Source: DASRHT01 sp035293765 (GTDB lineage Bacteria; Chloroflexota; Ktedonobacteria; Ktedonobacterales; Ktedonobacteraceae). From it: 39,222 nucleotides of DNA. The stretch covers positions 1-39,222 of the forward strand of contig DATGMF010000093.1 of assembly GCA_035293765.1 (NCBI GenBank), in the 5' to 3' direction. The position numbers were made by a program, and so were the translations under genes. The stretch's first letter is position 1. Every line of letters starts with the position of its first letter. The notes under the pieces are model-generated. The model was given only the letters and a program-made list of their open reading frames with translations, was not told the origin of the DNA and made no database searches. Of the stretch, positions 39,114 to 39,222 are shown piece after piece.

Positions 39114-39222
39114 TTATTGCAAGACCTGCGTGCAGATGCCCGCTCCTACCGTTCGTCCACCTTCTCGGATCGCAAACTTCACTCCCTCTTCCATCGCCAC
39201 CGGCTGGATTAACTCCACCGTC
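39114..39222 (-). CDS. tuf: Elongation factor Tu, C-terminal end only
   Basis: The last 35 codons before TAA 39116-39114 read TVELIQPVAMEEGVKFAIRE and then GGRTVGAGICTQVLQ, the highly conserved C-terminal barrel of EF-Tu. The N-terminal part lies beyond the right edge. It is the usual gene upstream of rpsJ. The terminal residues CTQVLQ differ slightly from the common VTKIIE. Confidence 0.97.
   Translation of the reverse strand, partial: TVELIQPVAMEEGVKFAIREGGRTVGAGICTQVLQ

Overview
The window is a bacterial chromosome segment of moderate-to-high GC, most likely from a Chloroflexota of the Ktedonobacteria type. This is an inference from the mix of Gram-positive-like gene order (rplQ-truA-rplM-rpsI, secY-adk-map-infA-rpmJ), a lipoprotein binding protein, zinc-binding S4/S14/S18/L36, dispersed GTAGGGGC-type repeats, and small accessory genes that resemble ones I remember from that class. 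No rRNA or tRNA genes and no CRISPR array were seen.

Left accessory end (1-2635). A leftward cluster of small unrecognised genes includes one split by an in-frame amber codon. A visibly AT-rich island follows. It holds a rightward gene joining a helix-turn-helix to a GNAT-like acetyltransferase. Upstream of that gene are a perfect 20-bp palindrome and helically phased 9-mer repeats that look like an operator.

Housekeeping section (2636-19320). In order: a chemoreceptor-like protein with an altered signalling tip; a small rubredoxin-like zinc protein; a SpoU-type rRNA methyltransferase; rplT and rpmI read leftward without infC; rpsF-ssb-rpsR read rightward from a strong promoter with a structured leader; a membrane-anchored parvulin-type foldase; hemW-recJ; a leftward glutamate/leucine-type dehydrogenase; a leftward peptide-binding lipoprotein; arginase; and a branched-chain aminotransferase. 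GDH, arginase and the aminotransferase together suggest amino-acid nitrogen metabolism, although they are separate transcription units.

Ribosomal superoperon (39222 down to 19370, all leftward): tuf(3' end)-rpsJ-rplC-rplD-rplW-rplB-rpsS-rplV-rpsC-rplP-rpmC-rpsQ-rplN-rplX-rplE-rpsN-rpsH-rplF-rplR-rpsE-rpmD-rplO-secY-adk-map-infA-rpmJ-rpsM-rpsK-rpsD-rpoA-rplQ-truA-rplM-rpsI. It ends at a perfect hairpin shared with the convergent aminotransferase gene. The order is canonical, but several proteins are strikingly enlarged. S3, S5 and S6 have long low-complexity tails. L3, L17 and L18 have internal insertions of about 60-90 residues.

The wider intercistronic gaps hold structure that the genes do not explain. 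There is a compact three-way-junction fold just before rpsH. A near-consensus sigma-70 promoter with a dyad faces antisense into rplR. A promoter followed at once by a 5' hairpin lies before infA. A family of GTAGGGGC palindromic repeats is scattered through the window, and one copy is translated inside recJ.
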